A DNA stretch of 64,000 nt from Botryococcus braunii (GCA_002005505.1 KV908589.1:62001-126000), one strand, 5' to 3'; shown: positions 20,136-30,730, numbered from the stretch's first letter. Made by a program: numbers and translations. The notes: a model not told the origin generated them from the letters alone.

Positions 20136-23100
20136 ATGACCAGACCTCAAACTCGTTCTCAAAGCAAGGTTTCTGAAAGTAATCCCAGCAGTACAGAGAC
20201 TATGGCAACACCAGCAGGAGGCAGCACAGCCTCCTCAGGAGCTGGACAGTCAGGACAGACCGCTGGAGGCACTGCAGCCAGCTCGTATGCATACACGATG
20301 AACTCCTCCAATCCCAAGATGTCTACGCTGCTGAAGGCCGATCGCACTAATTTCAGGGCCTGGCGTGAAGAGCTAGAGTCCTGCGCAATGCAAAAAGGAG
20401 CTATGGGAGCGTTGTAGACAGCCATGCCTAAGACTGCAGAGAACGCAGCAGTAAAACATTTCATTCTCCAATCTGTCCCACCCATGTGGCATGACGAAGT
20501 CAAACAGCGGGGGAGCGCTTTTGACTTCATTCAGTGGATGGCAGACCGCTGCACTGGAGGGAAGGACAGGGAAATAAACGAGAAGTGGATCAAGGGGCTC
20601 AAACAAGGCATGGTGAAGGGAGAGACAGTGCAAGAATGGTGCCACCGAGTCATCAGTTATGCCGCCTCCCTGGAGGCCAATAACCATCAGCTGGGCGACC
20701 GCCAGATCTGCAGGTATATGTATAAGGGGCTACCTGCAGTCTTGCAGAACGACGCTTGGGCAATTACCTCCGCCAAGTCAGACCCCTACAACATGCTGGA
20801 GACGATCCTCACTGCCATTGAGAACTTGGAGTACCATGATATCCCGTTGGCAGAGTCAGTGCAAGTCACAGCATCAGCTGCAGCAATTGTGGCAGCAGCA
20901 GCAGTAGCCGTGCCAGCTCAGGGTGGAATCCCTGGGCCTCCCCAAGGCGCTGGAGCTGCACCGGGTGCTGGACCAGCACCAGGAGTGGGAGCTGGAGCAC
21001 CTGCTGATGGTCAGGCCCCCTATGGCCCTTCTGCTCACAACGTTGGAGGCCGGGGGCGAGGGTCTGGACGTGACAGGAGGCCAAAGGAGGAACTGGCGTG
21101 TCGCTTCTGCAACAGGACGGGACATTTCTGGAGGGAGTGCCTGGATCTGAAGAGGCTCCAAGCTCTACATGGCACAATGCAAGCTGCAAGTGCGGGCCCA
21201 GCTGCGTGGTGGGGCACTGGAGCTCGTCAGCAACAAGCCAGCTAGTGGGATGCTGGCCAATCCAGAGGAGGCCCTCCCGTGTCAACCTCACATGCTCCTG
21301 GATCTGTGTCCACTATCTTCCCCTTCTTCCCAGGCTGGCATCTCCCACCACCACCTCCTCCAGGTGCTGGTGAGCCTATGTTCGTTTCGTTGAATGTGCT
21401 TACCCCTACGTCTCATGGGGCTTGCAGTACCTCGTGGCTGATAGATAGTGGTGCATCGGTGCACCTTGTAAATGATCTGTCGTTACTACATAACCCAGTC
21501 ATGCATGCCCAACCCCTCCCTCTTCACTTGGCCACTTCTGACGCCAAAGGAGGGATAGTTGCAACTGGGTCTGTGTGTCTGATCAATGCCAGACAAGAGG
21601 TGTTTTGGCTGCATAATGTGCAGTGTGTGCCCACTGCCCACACTAATCTGATTTCTGTCACAGGAGCCATTCAGGATGGAGCGTCATTCCTCACTAACAG
21701 TGCAGGTGGGTACACGACCATGAAAGGCCCAGCAGGCTGGTCTGGTCAGATAGCCAGAGGGCGAGGGCTGTTTTTTTCAGAATGGGTGTGTCCAGTCAAG
21801 AGCCAGCATGCTGCGCAGCCACAGTCCAGTCCTCATGTTGCCTTGTATCATGCTAGGAAAGGACACGTGTGTATAGATAGACTACTGTGGCATGCAAGGT
21901 TGGGTCATCCTGGGGTTAAGAGTATGACAAGGTTGGACAACGAAGATCAGGTAACTGGGATCCATGTGTCCCTTGCTCCATGCTCAGAGTGTCCTCCCCA
22001 GTGTGAGTCATGTATACAAGGGAAACATTCTCGACCCCCCTTTCCAGCTTCATCTAGACCTGCAGAGAGTGTGGTAGATCGAGTGCACGTGGATATTGTG
22101 GGGCCCATTTCACCAGCTGCCATCACGGGAGAGCGTTTTTGGGTTACTGTGGTTGATGAAAAATCCCATCTGATAGCCTCATTGGCAGTGAAGTCGAAAG
22201 AAGTCATTCCCAAAGCCCTCATGGAGCTCTTGAAGTACTGGCAGACATTTCATGAGAAAGTGGTGAAGTGTGTGAGATCTGATAGAGGGACAGAATTTCT
22301 GAATCAGCAGTTCAAAGAATTTTGTGCTCAGCAGGGCACTAAAATGGAGACCTCAGCTCCATCCACGCCTCAGCAAAATGGACTTGCTGAGCGCATGAAT
22401 CGGACTCTGAAGGAGCGCACAAGGACCCTGTTGGTGCACGCTGCAGCAGACCCTTCCTTGTGGAAGGAGGCACTGGAGTCTGCCACCCTGCTGTACAACG
22501 TGGGCCCCACCACAGGCAGGCCTCTGACCCCTACTGAGATGTTCTATGGGGTAAAGCCTGATGTTGCTTCCTTGCGCACATGGGGCTGTGTGGCACATGT
22601 TCACATTCCCCCAGGTCAGCGGTCTGTATTTGGACCAAAGACCATTCCAGGCATGTTCACTGGGTATTGCCCACAGTCTAAGGCCTATAGAGTGTACGTA
22701 GGCAATGGTGTATGGAAAGAGAGCAGGGACGTTACATTCCTTGAGCATTTAAGAGGGGGGAGAGAGTGGGTATGTCTAAGGTGCAACCTGTATCCCCTCA
22801 ATGGCTCTCAAGAGCGTCCTCGCATGGCAGGGGAGGCAATTTCAATGTCCCCAGCTCACCAACAGCCATTCCCGTGAATCTTTGGGAAGCAGAGGATGAC
22901 CGAGTGGTGGAGTGCAAGCCCACTGGATCTCCTGCTACCACTGCCAGCCCTCCAGAGGATCACAGCAGGCTGAGGAGCTCAGTCGGACCTGTGGCTGGAG
23001 CCCCCAGCAGCCAGGATGGTTCCCCTGCCACCTCAGGGACCTCACAGCAGTCCTGGTCAGTGCTGGGACATCTTCAAAATTTAGCTCGGGGGTGTGCTGA

Positions 23101-23198
23101 AGCGCAATCGCAACTGGACAAACTGCAGAAGATGCAGGAGGGGGTCAGGTTCCAGGGAGACTTCCCCTGGAACCACCCTCACAAGGGATCAGCGTTAT
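20136..23198 (+). pseudogene. Cop-C Gag-Pol (Gag, protease, integrase), broken
   Basis: Reading starts at ATG 20136 (MTRPQTRSQSK). A TAG at 20415-20417 interrupts Gag, and the same frame then continues as a copia Gag with the zinc knuckle CRFCNRTGHFWREC near 21095-21136. A second TAG at 21243-21245 lies between Gag and protease. Protease DSGAS has its aspartate at 21444. The integrase zinc region (LLWHARLGHPG, CSECPPQCESC) and core motifs follow: HVDIVGP, RSDRGTEF and NGLAERMNR near 22088, 22277 and 22377. A G-run near 22756 shifts the frame, after which the linker reads SWSVLGHLQNLARG, homologous to Cop-E and Cop-F. Close relatives have one continuous frame, so the stops are damage rather than programmed recoding. 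Confidence 0.88.
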
Positions 23199-23813
23199 TG
23201 TTATAATAGTGAAAGAACATTTGGTGCCTTTCCCTCAGAAGAGTAATAGTGGCCAGATCAGCTCGGATTAACCAGCAGGAACATTCATTAGAATGAGTAA
23301 TAGGTGGCAGAACCTAGGAGTTCTGCCAGAATCAATCTAGACCAATATCGCATAGATTAGGGAGAATGAGGTAATTGGACACGGTTTGCTAGAAAGGACT
23401 TATGACGCCGGCGTGCAAGGACGAGGCACTTGATTGGGACAGTAAAGGCACTTCGGGTGCTTATCTCTTAACTGTTGCCTATCAAGTCCTCATTCACATT
23501 CGGTCACTGCTTGTTCTCCAACACACAACAAGAGTGCCGACGAGCTAATCACCCTTCGTGCCCGGGTCATACAGGTAACCTGACGTTGAGTGACAGAAGC
23601 CTCATTGACAATTGGTTAGGAAGAGGTCTAGGTAATATTATTAGGTTGGTGCTAATGCTTTTGCTCATTGAACACTGGTAATGCAGACTATCGGTAGTTA
23701 CGTAGATTAAGTAGTTTGAATTACGGAGTGATGAGAGAAAGCAAGTAGCATTGTAATGACTTGATTGGGACAATAAAGGCACTTCGGGTGCTTATCTCTT
23801 AACTGTTGCCTAT
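23199..23813 (+). repeat. Cop-D 5' LTR, left part
   Basis: It starts TGTTATAATAG, right where Cop-C coding sequence stops. The phrase GCCTTTCCCTCAG...GAGTAATAGTGG near the start is shared with the Cop-A/Cop-G LTR. It is interrupted at 23813 (CCTAT) by Cop-E and resumes at 37314. The total length without the insertion is about 732 bp. Confidence 0.88.
23428..23813 (+). repeat. Intra-LTR direct repeat of Cop-D (2 x 147 bp, copy 2 split)
   Basis: Copy 1 is 23428-23574, ending GGGTCATACAG and followed by GTAACC. Copy 2 is 23759-23813 plus 37314-37405 (55 + 92 = 147 bp), ending GGGTCATACAG and followed by GAAACGCC. Cop-E landed inside copy 2, so copy 1 serves as the empty-site reference across GTTGCCTATCAAGTCC. 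Confidence 0.93.
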
Positions 23814-24692
23814 TGTTGAATGAATTGGTCAATACTGTACTTAGTGACATCCCCTGTCACATGCCATCAACAGCAGTGTAAACTATAGCCCCTATAGCCC
23901 TTTATGAACGGTATAGATCATACTCGTACCTCAATGACATAACACGTGACTTGTACGATATGCGTTCTCAATAGACATTACGTATGGTAGTACTTTAGGA
24001 TCCCTGCAGTCCGAGCCATCCCTGGGCAGCCCAGGAACGGCTCGGTACTTGTCCGAAGCATGTTGGTATCCTTGACCAACCTCAACTGTTGGAGAGTGCT
24101 GTGTGCTGTTCCTGGAAACGTTGTAGCGTGGACGGTTTTTCCCACAGGCTACGAACTGACGCTGCCGTCGTGCCATCACTGCAGGTGTGTTTAGGATTCT
24201 CAAAGTCGTTCCAGATATGATTGTGCTCAAACATTCAGACCAGTTAGATATTACTGCTGTGTGCATTGATGAGAGTGCATGACGAGAGCGCACTGAATGT
24301 TTGACCTCATTGAGACTTATGTTGAAGTCCACCATTGTGGCGGTAAGATAGTTTCACTGTACAAACATCACAAAGAGACCTTGCTGAGTTACTGATGAAC
24401 TATTATTGTATTCTAGTGACGTAAAGTAGACATCGCAAGGCCTCTTTGGTGCTGAACTCTGCTATCAGGCAAGGCGTAGTGTTACGTGGTCTTTAGCAAG
24501 AGTGAGAGCAGTTAACATCATTTGTAAAACTTGTCCGAAGCATGTTGGTATCCTTGACCAACCTCTACTGTTGGAGAGTGCTGTGTGCTGTTCCTGGAAA
24601 CGTTGTAGCGTGGACGGTTTTTCCCACAGGCTACGAACTGACGCTGCCGTCGTGCCATCACTGCAGGTGACGCCGCAAGCAGAAATGCTTGA
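23814..24692 (+). repeat. Cop-E 5' LTR (879 bp) with internal repeat
   Basis: It contains two 136-bp blocks at 24049-24184 and 24531-24666, spaced by exactly 482 bp. Both begin ACTTGTCCGAAGCATG and end CATCACTGCAG. The first is followed by GTGTGTTTAGG, the second by the 26-bp tail GTGACGCCGCAAGC...TTGA. The primer-binding site follows directly. Confidence 0.95.
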
Positions 24693-24965
24693 GGTTATGG
24701 GCCCACGCTTTCAAAGCTGAGCTTGCAGTGGCGCACGACAGATTTCCAGGGAGAAAAAGGGTTTCGGACCCTGCTTCGAGACTGCGGGCTTCACTGACGA
24801 GTGAGGTCTGGCCGTTCAAACATATCGAGCTAGTCACGTAAAATTATTCCTTCTGTAGTGCTGGAAGGAATTGTTGTACAGTAGCAACTGGGCTGGGAAA
24901 GCAGAAGTACTTCTGGGACTTATCAACTCAGTGTCAGAGCTAGGAAGAAGTGCTTCCAGGGGAAG
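24693..24965 (+). promoter_or_regulatory. Cop-E primer-binding site and leader
   Basis: GGTTATGGGCCCACGC (24693-24708) abuts the LTR and is complementary to the initiator tRNA-Met anticodon region. The leader continues to 24965, is interrupted by Gyp-2 after GGAAG, and resumes at 31226. Cop-F has the same leader uninterrupted at 48517-48824. Confidence 0.85.
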
Positions 24966-25455
24966 TGTAGTGAGGTGCCGCGTCAGCGCGACGCGTCTCA
25001 CGTCGCCTGCGCGTAGGATGTGCGCGTAAGCATAATGTTCGTAATGGTGTGCGCGTAGTTCATGTTTCATCGTGCCCTTTGGGATACGAGTAGATCTCGT
25101 TGTCCTTGTGTGTAGGAAAATGACTGTAATATCCTAGTGGGTCTCCTCTCGTCATCCATATCGTTATGCTCGCGAGAGCATCTCGTAGAGGGACGACGTA
25201 GCCGGATCCGCGCATAGGTGGACTAGGAACTCGGGTGGTTATCATTGTCTTTGGGTTTTCTGCAACAAGCGGGGCATCTAGAAAGTCCTATATTGTTCAT
25301 TATATATTGTTCTTTGGAGACTCGGACGACCTGCGTGAGGAGGGCTGCGAACTTGTAACGGATTGGAACTTCGATTTCTACCTTCGGTGTCACCCTTGCC
25401 TGATACCCTTGCTTAGCTTGTTATAAATCTTAGTTACACGTCTCACTTCGTTAAA
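24966..25455 (+). repeat. Gyp-2 5' LTR (490 bp)
   Basis: It starts TGTAGTGAGG and ends CTTCGTTAAA. The differences from the 3' LTR are clustered in the first 120 bp. A palindromic CTCGCGAGAGCAT element lies in the middle. Confidence 0.95.
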
Positions 25456-25456
25456 T

Positions 25457-25468
25457 TGGTATCGGCGA
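25457..25468 (+). promoter_or_regulatory. Gyp-2 primer-binding site
   Basis: TGGTATCGGCGA follows the LTR after a one-base spacer. The first seven bases match the usual plant initiator-Met site, but GGCGA does not. The same 12 bases occur in Gyp-3 and Cop-B. Confidence 0.85.
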
Positions 25469-25534
25469 GGCGGTTAGAGCCTCGAACCGAAGGGAGACGT
25501 AGGGAAGGTTGTAATTGCATTGTTCCATTGCAAC

Positions 25535-26743
25535 ATGATGGCGGTTAAACGGAAAGGAAACAAGTACTCCGGTCTCCCCCTTAAAGAGAAAGAAATTTTG
25601 GAAGGTTTGGAAAAGGAAGGTATTGAAGTCGATGATCTTTTGGAAGAGTCCGAAACGGAATTGCAATTGGCCCCATCGCCCAAACCGACCACACCCAAAA
25701 CGAAACCCAAACCCACTCCTTTGAAGACACCCTTGAAGAAAAATAAGACTAAATCCCTAATTCTACGGTTATTGAAGCGGATTGAGGCCTTGGAGGGAGA
25801 ACGAGCATCCAAGCGGACGTCATCCACCACTAACGTCGTGCGTGTGCCTACACCAGCCATGTTTACAGGAAAAAGAGGAAGCTTCCAATTCTTTGCTAGT
25901 AAGGTGGAATCATATGTGAACATTTCAAATGTGTCAAGGGACAAGTGGGTGGCAGTCGCGCTGCAATGTATGGAGGAGCGACCTACAAAGGTTTGGGGGA
26001 CATACCTCAAAAGAAAGGAAAGGGAAGGAGGTCAAACAGAGCCAACATGGGAAGACTTTAAAAATTTTATGGGAAATCGATACGACTCTACAGATTTGGT
26101 TATGGCTGCCCGGCAAAAATTAGACCATGTTTATCAAGGGCAAGAAAGCGTTGAAAGATACATAGAAAGGTTTATTTCCTTGTTGAGTGATGTAGAAACC
26201 GAATATGACATCTGCGAAAATGATAAAATATATATGTTCCTCAAAGGCCTGAATGCTCCTATTAGAGTTGCTTGCACAGTTAACCCTCAAACTGGTGTCA
26301 GGTTCACAAGCCTCGACTCATTGTGCACTTATGTGGTGCAATATGAAAGCAACTTAAAATCAGGGGGGATGCTGAGGGGACAGGAAGGAAGGAAGGTTCT
26401 CAACGTTGTGAAGAGGACTCCAACAAGCACGCCGGCATACTTTCCGGGATTCACCCAGGGGCCTGTGCTTGGAGCCGTCGGACACAACGTTGGTGGGAAG
26501 TTAGATTCTCGGACAAGCGTCCCCTCCGAGCGCCAGTGTTATTTCTGCAAAAACTTTGGTCACGAGCAATGGCAATGTCAGGCCAAGCGGGACTACTTGC
26601 AAAGGAAGAGCAGGCGCGACAGTCAATTGCCCCCACCTCCTCCTTTCCCCTCTAATCAAGCTCGAGGTGGGCAGTGGAAGGGCCGTAGTGGCCGGGGAGC
26701 ACATTGGAAGGGAAAAGGGCCGGGGCATAATCCTCAAAAGTAA
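25535..26743 (+). CDS. Gyp-2 Gag
   Basis: An intact 402-codon frame runs from ATG 25535; five upstream in-frame codons lack an ATG. The N-terminal third is charged and proline/lysine-rich. A gypsy Gag domain spans about residues 100-270 (motifs KWVAVALQCMEERP and QESVERYIERF). A zinc knuckle CYFCKNFGHEQWQC is near 26538-26579, with a basic Gly-rich tail. It would assemble the virus-like particle and bind genomic RNA. It ends TAA 12 bp before the Pol ATG, in a different frame. Gyp-3 has the frameshifted counterpart. As no lesion is seen here, the protein could be made if the LTR is active. Confidence 0.88.
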   Translation: MMAVKRKGNKYSGLPLKEKEILEGLEKEGIEVDDLLEESETELQLAPSPKPTTPKTKPKPTPLKTPLKKNKTKSLILRLLKRIEALEGERASKRTSSTTNVVRVPTPAMFTGKRGSFQFFASKVESYVNISNVSRDKWVAVALQCMEERPTKVWGTYLKRKEREGGQTEPTWEDFKNFMGNRYDSTDLVMAARQKLDHVYQGQESVERYIERFISLLSDVETEYDICENDKIYMFLKGLNAPIRVACTVNPQTGVRFTSLDSLCTYVVQYESNLKSGGMLRGQEGRKVLNVVKRTPTSTPAYFPGFTQGPVLGAVGHNVGGKLDSRTSVPSERQCYFCKNFGHEQWQCQAKRDYLQRKSRRDSQLPPPPPFPSNQARGGQWKGRSGRGAHWKGKGPGHNPQK

Positions 26744-26754
26744 ATTCTGAAGCC

Positions 26755-29700
26755 ATGGATGCCACTTGCTTGCATGTTTTGCACTCTCTTGTGGCCTCCA
26801 ATTTGGGAAAGGAAGGGGTGAACCTTGTGGTGCCAAATGTTAGGAAGGCTGAATCTGAGATTTCCAAGTTTTTATGGGAACAAAGGTGCAACCCGTCCCT
26901 CACTTGTTGTTTCATTGTGGGAAGGAAAACTTGGAAAAGTAAGAGTCTCTATGCTCACCGTATGCAAGGAAGGATTGTGGAAGTGTATTCATGAAGGAAG
27001 GGACAGGCGGTGGACATGAATGGTCAAACTAGTGTATACCCATTCTCTTTTGTATGTTGTGTGGTTCCCCCAGGACCCACACTCACCATGGGAAGTGTTA
27101 CTACTGACTCCCCGCTAGCTATGACCTTTCCGGCGAATGTTAAGGGGAAAATCCTTTCAGTGTTGTTTGATAGTGGGGCATCTCATTCGTTTATTAAAAG
27201 TGATACTTTGCAAGGGCTAGGGGTGCGATACAAACCCGCATGCATATCCGTGACTCTTGCTGATGGAAGTGTGTCCGATACGAAAGGAACGGTAGATGTG
27301 TCGTTTACACTCAAGCCTGGTATAACTTCCCGTCACAACTTCATTGTAAGCCCTGCCATGATTGATGGGGTAGACATGATTTTGGGGCAGGACTGGATGG
27401 AAGAAAGAGGAGTCTCAATTGATTTTTGTGTAAAGGCTGCTCAATTTAGACATAATGGGAAGTGGGTCACCCTAAAACACGCAAATTCATCGTTGCCAGT
27501 GGGGCCAAAACTTGTTTGGGGTTTACAAGCACAAGAGAGGAAGGAAGGAAGGAAGGATAGGAATGGAAAAGGATGGAAGGGTCAAGATGTTTGGAAGGTT
27601 TGTTTGTATACTGTGCTTGTGAATGAGCAGGCTGAACTGGTGGACATCACCGGGGAGGACGCCTCAAGTGAGGCCGACCTGGCGGACACCGACAAATCTA
27701 TGGACGACACCCCCGTCGTCACAAAACCCCCCAGTAGTACCGGTATGACTTTCACTCATCAAATAAATGACATGTTGGAAGGCAAGCCACAGGCCCTGAA
27801 AGACTTGTTACTTGCAAATGAGGACTTGTTTGCAAAACAACTCCCGGGGTTACCCCCGGAGCGGGAAGTGTTTCACACAATAAATTTGGAAGAAGGACAT
27901 CGGCCCCCCAATAGGCCCGCGTACCGTCTTGCTCCAAGTGAGCTTGCGGAATGCGAAAAAACGGTTGATGAGTTGTTACAATTGGGATTGATCAGGCCAA
28001 GTTGCTCACCATTTGCATCACCTGTTTTGTTTGTTAGAAAGAAGGATGGAAGTTTGCGTATGGTAATAGACTACCGTCCCCTGAATAAAATTACCATCTC
28101 GGATAGGTACCCTCTCCCCAGAATTGACGATCTGTTGGATAGGCTTAAGGGAGCCAAGGTGTTTTCGAGCTTGGACTTGTTGTCTGGGTACCATCAAGTG
28201 CGACTTCGCAAGGAGGATGTGCCTAAAACTGCCTTCAGGACCCCTTTTGGCTTGTACGAATTTCTTGTACTTCCCTTTGGTTTGACCAACGCGCCCGCGA
28301 CATTTCAACGGCTTATGAATGAGGTTTTTCACGACTTTATAAGGGAAGGCTTTGTGGTTGTATACTTGGATGATGTGCTCATTTATTGCAAAACGGAAGA
28401 GGAACACCTTCTGCAGTTGGACAGAGTTTTCACCCGTCTACGCGAACATCAACTCCTGGTAAAACTTGTCAAATGCTCTTTCTTTGAGAAACAATTGAAA
28501 TACTTGGGACACATCATTGGGGAAAATGGGTTGGAAGTGGATATGGATAAAGTCAAGGTGGTGCAGGAGTGGCCTACGCCCACAAACGTAACGGAAGTTA
28601 GGAGGTTTCTTGGGTTGTCTAATTACTTTCGAAAGTTTATTCAGAACTACAGTATCCTGGCAACCCCATTGACAGCTCTCTCTGGGGCAAAAGCACCTTG
28701 GAAGTGGGGACAGGAACAACAGGAAGCATTTGACAACATAAAGGAAGCTTTGGTAAGTGCCCCTATCTTAACACTACGTCGGCCATTTAAGGTAGTGTGC
28801 GATGCATGCGATTACGGCGTGGGAGCTGTGCTATTTCAAGATGGGAAGGTTTGTGCGTATTTCAGTAAAAAGTTGGGAGCAAGCGAGAGGAACTACAGTG
28901 CCACGGAACGGGAGTTATTGGCTGTAGTGTATGCTCTCACGGAATGGAGATGTTATTTGTTAGGTAAGCCAGTAACGGTGGTGACGGATCACAAGTGCAA
29001 CACCTTCTTGGGTCAACAGGTGGGGCTTAGTCCTCGGAGGGCTCGGTGGGCCGAGCGCCTGCAGGAGTTTGAGATTGAATGGGTATGGGAGCCGGGCAAG
29101 ACCAACATTGCGGATCCGCTCTCCAGGTGTCACTTCACTCAACACCCTGGACCTGGGGGGAGGGACAATGGGGCTGCTGTGGCCGGGGCTGCCCTCCGGC
29201 GCAAGCGTCGGCGCACCAGTCCGGACTCCCTCACCCCCTCCAGCCGGGATGTCGAGGGTACCCTCACAGCTCGGGTCCGCAAGGTCCCCAAGGTCACGCT
29301 CCCGGGGCCCGCTCACGAGACCCCAAGCTCCCTCGGCACGATGGAGCAAATCGGGTTGGCCAGCCCGAGTGAGCTTACCCGCGAGACCGATGGGTACGAA
29401 TCCCTACTTGGCAAACTTGAGAAGGCTTACACATACGATCCGTGGTTGGCAGCGCGTGCGAATAGAAGGAAGGTTAGTCTAAAGGGAGGCTTTTGGGAGA
29501 GGAATGGACGGAAATATGTTCCTGCATTGTTTGAGGAAAGGAAAGATGGGGAACTTGTCGTGGAGAATCTACGACGTGGAATTTTGTAAGCTTTACATGA
29601 TCCACCTCATGTTGGTCACCCTGGAGTAACTCGCATGTACGAGCTTGTCACAAGGGAATGGTATTGGCCGGGAATGTATGAGGATGTCACAGCCTATGTT

Positions 29701-30174
29701 GCTCATTGTGACTCTTGTCAACGAGTCAAGGCTCGGAATACCTTGCCTGCTGGTCTTCTTCACCCCTTACAAATACCAGCAAGGAAGTGGCAAAGTGTGT
29801 CTATGGACTTTATTACCAACCTCCCACAGACCCCAAGTGGAAATGATGCTATTTGATTTGTCGTGGATAGGCTTAACAAGTGTGCTCATTTTGCTGCTAC
29901 AACAATGAATGCTGATGCTTATACTCTAGCACAATTGTTAAGGACATGGGTGTGGATGTATCGTGGATCCCGGGTGTGGTGGCATTGTGGATCACAAGCC
30001 ACTCACTGGCGAACGCGGCCGCACTCTGGACGATCCGAACGAGCCAAATGAGGATAGCTGGAAATAACTTGCACAGGTCACGCGTTGTTGCCACAAGAAA
30101 GTGGAAGAATACAGAGAGAGTCACGGGCTCCCGCCATTGCCTCCCAAGGGCACGACTCCTAGGGTCCACCCTTA
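26755..30174 (+). pseudogene. Gyp-2 Pol with stops and integrase deletion
   Basis: Pol opens at ATG 26755 in a frame different from Gag. A TGA at 26992-26994 separates the N-terminal extension from protease (DSGASHS, aspartate near 27168). RT has YLDD near 28363, and RNase H has VCDACDYG near 28797. Further stops are TAA at 29587-29589 (codon GAA in Gyp-1) and TGA at 29854-29856 (TGG in Gyp-1), between the integrase zinc region and the core. After WMYRG (about 29960) the sequence jumps into the chromodomain coding region (GGCATTGTGGATCACAAGCC), which is itself degraded. The second aspartate and the glutamate of the integrase triad are absent. The last stop and the deletion are identical in Gyp-3. 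Confidence 0.88.
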
Positions 30175-30730
30175 GGGTCCCGTCGACCGGTTGGCCCTCC
30201 TTGGAGGGGTCTCTCTGTATGGCCATATGGACTTTGGATAGGCTAGGGTAAGGCTGCCTTACCCGGTAGGGTTGACCATGGGTCCCTTACCTGGATAGAT
30301 TTTTGTGCACATTAGGTGTATGGCCTTTTCACTTCACTACCACACCTGATCAATATGGTGCAATACTGGCGTAATACTGGACTATATGTGGAAATTGGAC
30401 TCCCCTTGGACTCTGGACTTTTGGACATCTGGACTTTTAGCTCTGCCCTTGTGTCTCATTTTGGCTGTTCATCATGTGGACTTTCGTTTTTCTTTCAGTG
30501 TTTTGTCTTTTGTTCTGTTAGTCATGCCTGATCCTTGTTCTTATTGCATTATGGTGGGGACCCCGATACGCAGCATTCGGCTGGGGTCTGGCAACACGGG
30601 AGGCGGGTTGCCCGTAGGTCTAAGTCTGAGTCTCCGCATGTTGGAAGGTCTTGTTCCTTTGTTTGTCTTGTCTGTTTGTTGTTGCGCTCTGCCTTCTGCG
30701 CGGGGACGCACAGGAATAAGGGGGGGAGTA
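30175..30730 (+). other. Gyp-2 3' untranslated region and polypurine tract
   Basis: About 555 bp without a gene, homologous to 3659-4182 and to 39783-40340 (reverse). GGAATAAGGGGGGGAG immediately precedes the LTR. Confidence 0.75.

Larger units (their letters stand above)
19004..23198 (+). mobile_element. Cop-C, Ty1/copia element cut by Cop-D
   Basis: It consists of a 5' LTR, primer-binding site, leader, Gag, protease and integrase, and the start of the integrase-RT linker. It stops at 23198 where the Cop-D LTR begins. RT and RNase H are not in the window and would lie beyond the Cop-D 3' end. It is the oldest layer of the central nest. Confidence 0.85.

Noticed and set aside
20415..21245. 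Programmed stop-codon readthrough between Gag and Pol in Cop-C
   Set aside because: Cop-F encodes Gag and Pol as one frame, and Cop-C has stops both inside Gag and at the border, which fits random decay.
25235..25426. 63-codon frame in the Gyp-2 LTR, repeated at 31000-31191, and antisense frames in LTRs
   Set aside because: Simply follows the LTR copies; the sequence shows no domain and Gyp-3 does not preserve it in a comparable way.
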